From an uncultured Rhodospirillaceae bacterium (GTDB lineage Bacteria; Pseudomonadota; Alphaproteobacteria; RF32; CAG-239): a DNA stretch of 5,775 bases. Made by a program: the position numbers and the translations under genes. The stretch covers positions 1 to 5,775 of the forward strand of contig OMQZ01000113.1 in the NCBI GenBank assembly GCA_900313355.1, in the 5' to 3' direction. Positions 5,747-5,775 of the stretch are shown in pieces. Below the pieces are notes generated by a model. It was not told the origin of the DNA, ran no database searches, and saw nothing but the letters and a program-made list of their open reading frames with translations. Numbering within the stretch: position 1 is the stretch's first letter; each line of letters opens with the position of its first letter.

Positions 5747-5775
5747 CAGATAACACCTCATAAAAAAGCTCGGAG
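5744..5775. repeat. 32-bp direct repeat, copy 2, at the window edge
   Basis: Second copy of the repeat at 5624-5655. Its left four bases also take part in the outer stem of the nested hairpin. The match runs to the last base of the window, so the repeat may be longer than 32 bp only if copy 1's downstream sequence (gaatagg...) also continues beyond the edge. Confidence 0.9.

Larger units (their letters stand above)
5322..5775. other. Gene-free, highly structured intergenic region
   Basis: No coding sequence can be supported in these 454 bases on either strand. The region begins with a tandem near-duplicate of 10 bp (ctctgtaatc then ctttgtaatc, 5331-5350). It then holds a REP-like palindrome (5363-5467), a 10-bp perfect hairpin (5465-5492), weaker inverted repeats (5517-5558, 5571-5590), a 12-nt palindrome ATTTTTAAAAAT (5602-5613), and two copies of a 32-bp repeat around a nested hairpin (5624-5775). 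The 11-mer gaccttcaaat occurs at 5472 and again at 5593. Confidence 0.8.

Noticed and set aside
5606..5761. Two tiny minus-strand ORFs starting in the repeat copies (5761 to 5699 and 5641 to 5606), both beginning MRCYLE
   Set aside because: The shared start follows from the repeated DNA; after it the frames diverge and stop within 11-20 residues. There is no good ribosome binding site, and the first one runs through the hairpin.
5624..5775. CRISPR array
   Set aside because: The repeat length would fit, but there are only two copies, the gap is 88 bp, and that gap is itself a palindromic hairpin. No cas gene is present.
5624..5775. Integron attC sites or VCR-like repeats, suggested by the roughly 120-bp period
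   Set aside because: No GTTRRRY / RYYYAAC core pair is found at the expected hairpin ends, and there is no cassette-like ORF or integrase.
5322..5775. tmRNA gene (ssrA), sought because smpB is nearby
   Set aside because: No tRNA-like ends, tag-peptide reading frame or 3' CCA-type acceptor structure could be seen.

Overview
The window reads as a piece of an alphaproteobacterial chromosome, probably from an uncultured, host-associated lineage of moderate-to-low GC content. Three things suggest this: an M23 peptidase gene paired with a bactofilin gene, a proteobacterial-type SmpB, and a large type V autotransporter with ankyrin-like and EGF-like modules. The placement is an inference from gene content and sequence style, not from a marker-gene comparison.

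Layout. Bases 1-1670 hold three tightly packed plus-strand genes: an M23 (LytM-type) peptidoglycan endopeptidase whose 5' end lies outside the window, a bactofilin 9 nt downstream, and smpB 2 nt after that. The first two probably form a cell-wall shaping pair, with the bactofilin polymer positioning the hydrolase. SmpB (trans-translation, ribosome rescue) appears to share the transcript rather than the function. A 75-nt gap with a weak candidate promoter precedes the main gene.

Bases 1746-5321 encode one 1191-residue autotransporter. In order it has a signal peptide, two ankyrin-like repeats, a hydrophobic Ala/Gly/Val segment, eight glycines, two six-cysteine EGF/laminin-like modules exactly 42 residues apart, three tandem 16-residue repeats, about a dozen beta-helix-type YG[IL]Y repeats, and a C-terminal outer-membrane beta-barrel ending in phenylalanine. 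It is probably a surface adhesin or host-interaction protein.

Bases 5322-5775 hold no gene I can support, but they are densely structured. There is a large REP-like palindrome, a perfect 10-bp hairpin that may end the autotransporter transcript, further inverted repeats, and a 32-bp direct repeat. The repeat recurs exactly 120 bp later and flanks a long nested hairpin. On the minus strand that hairpin is followed by a T-rich run, so it may terminate a convergent transcript from the right. The second repeat copy ends exactly at the window edge. This non-coding block is the least explained part of the window.
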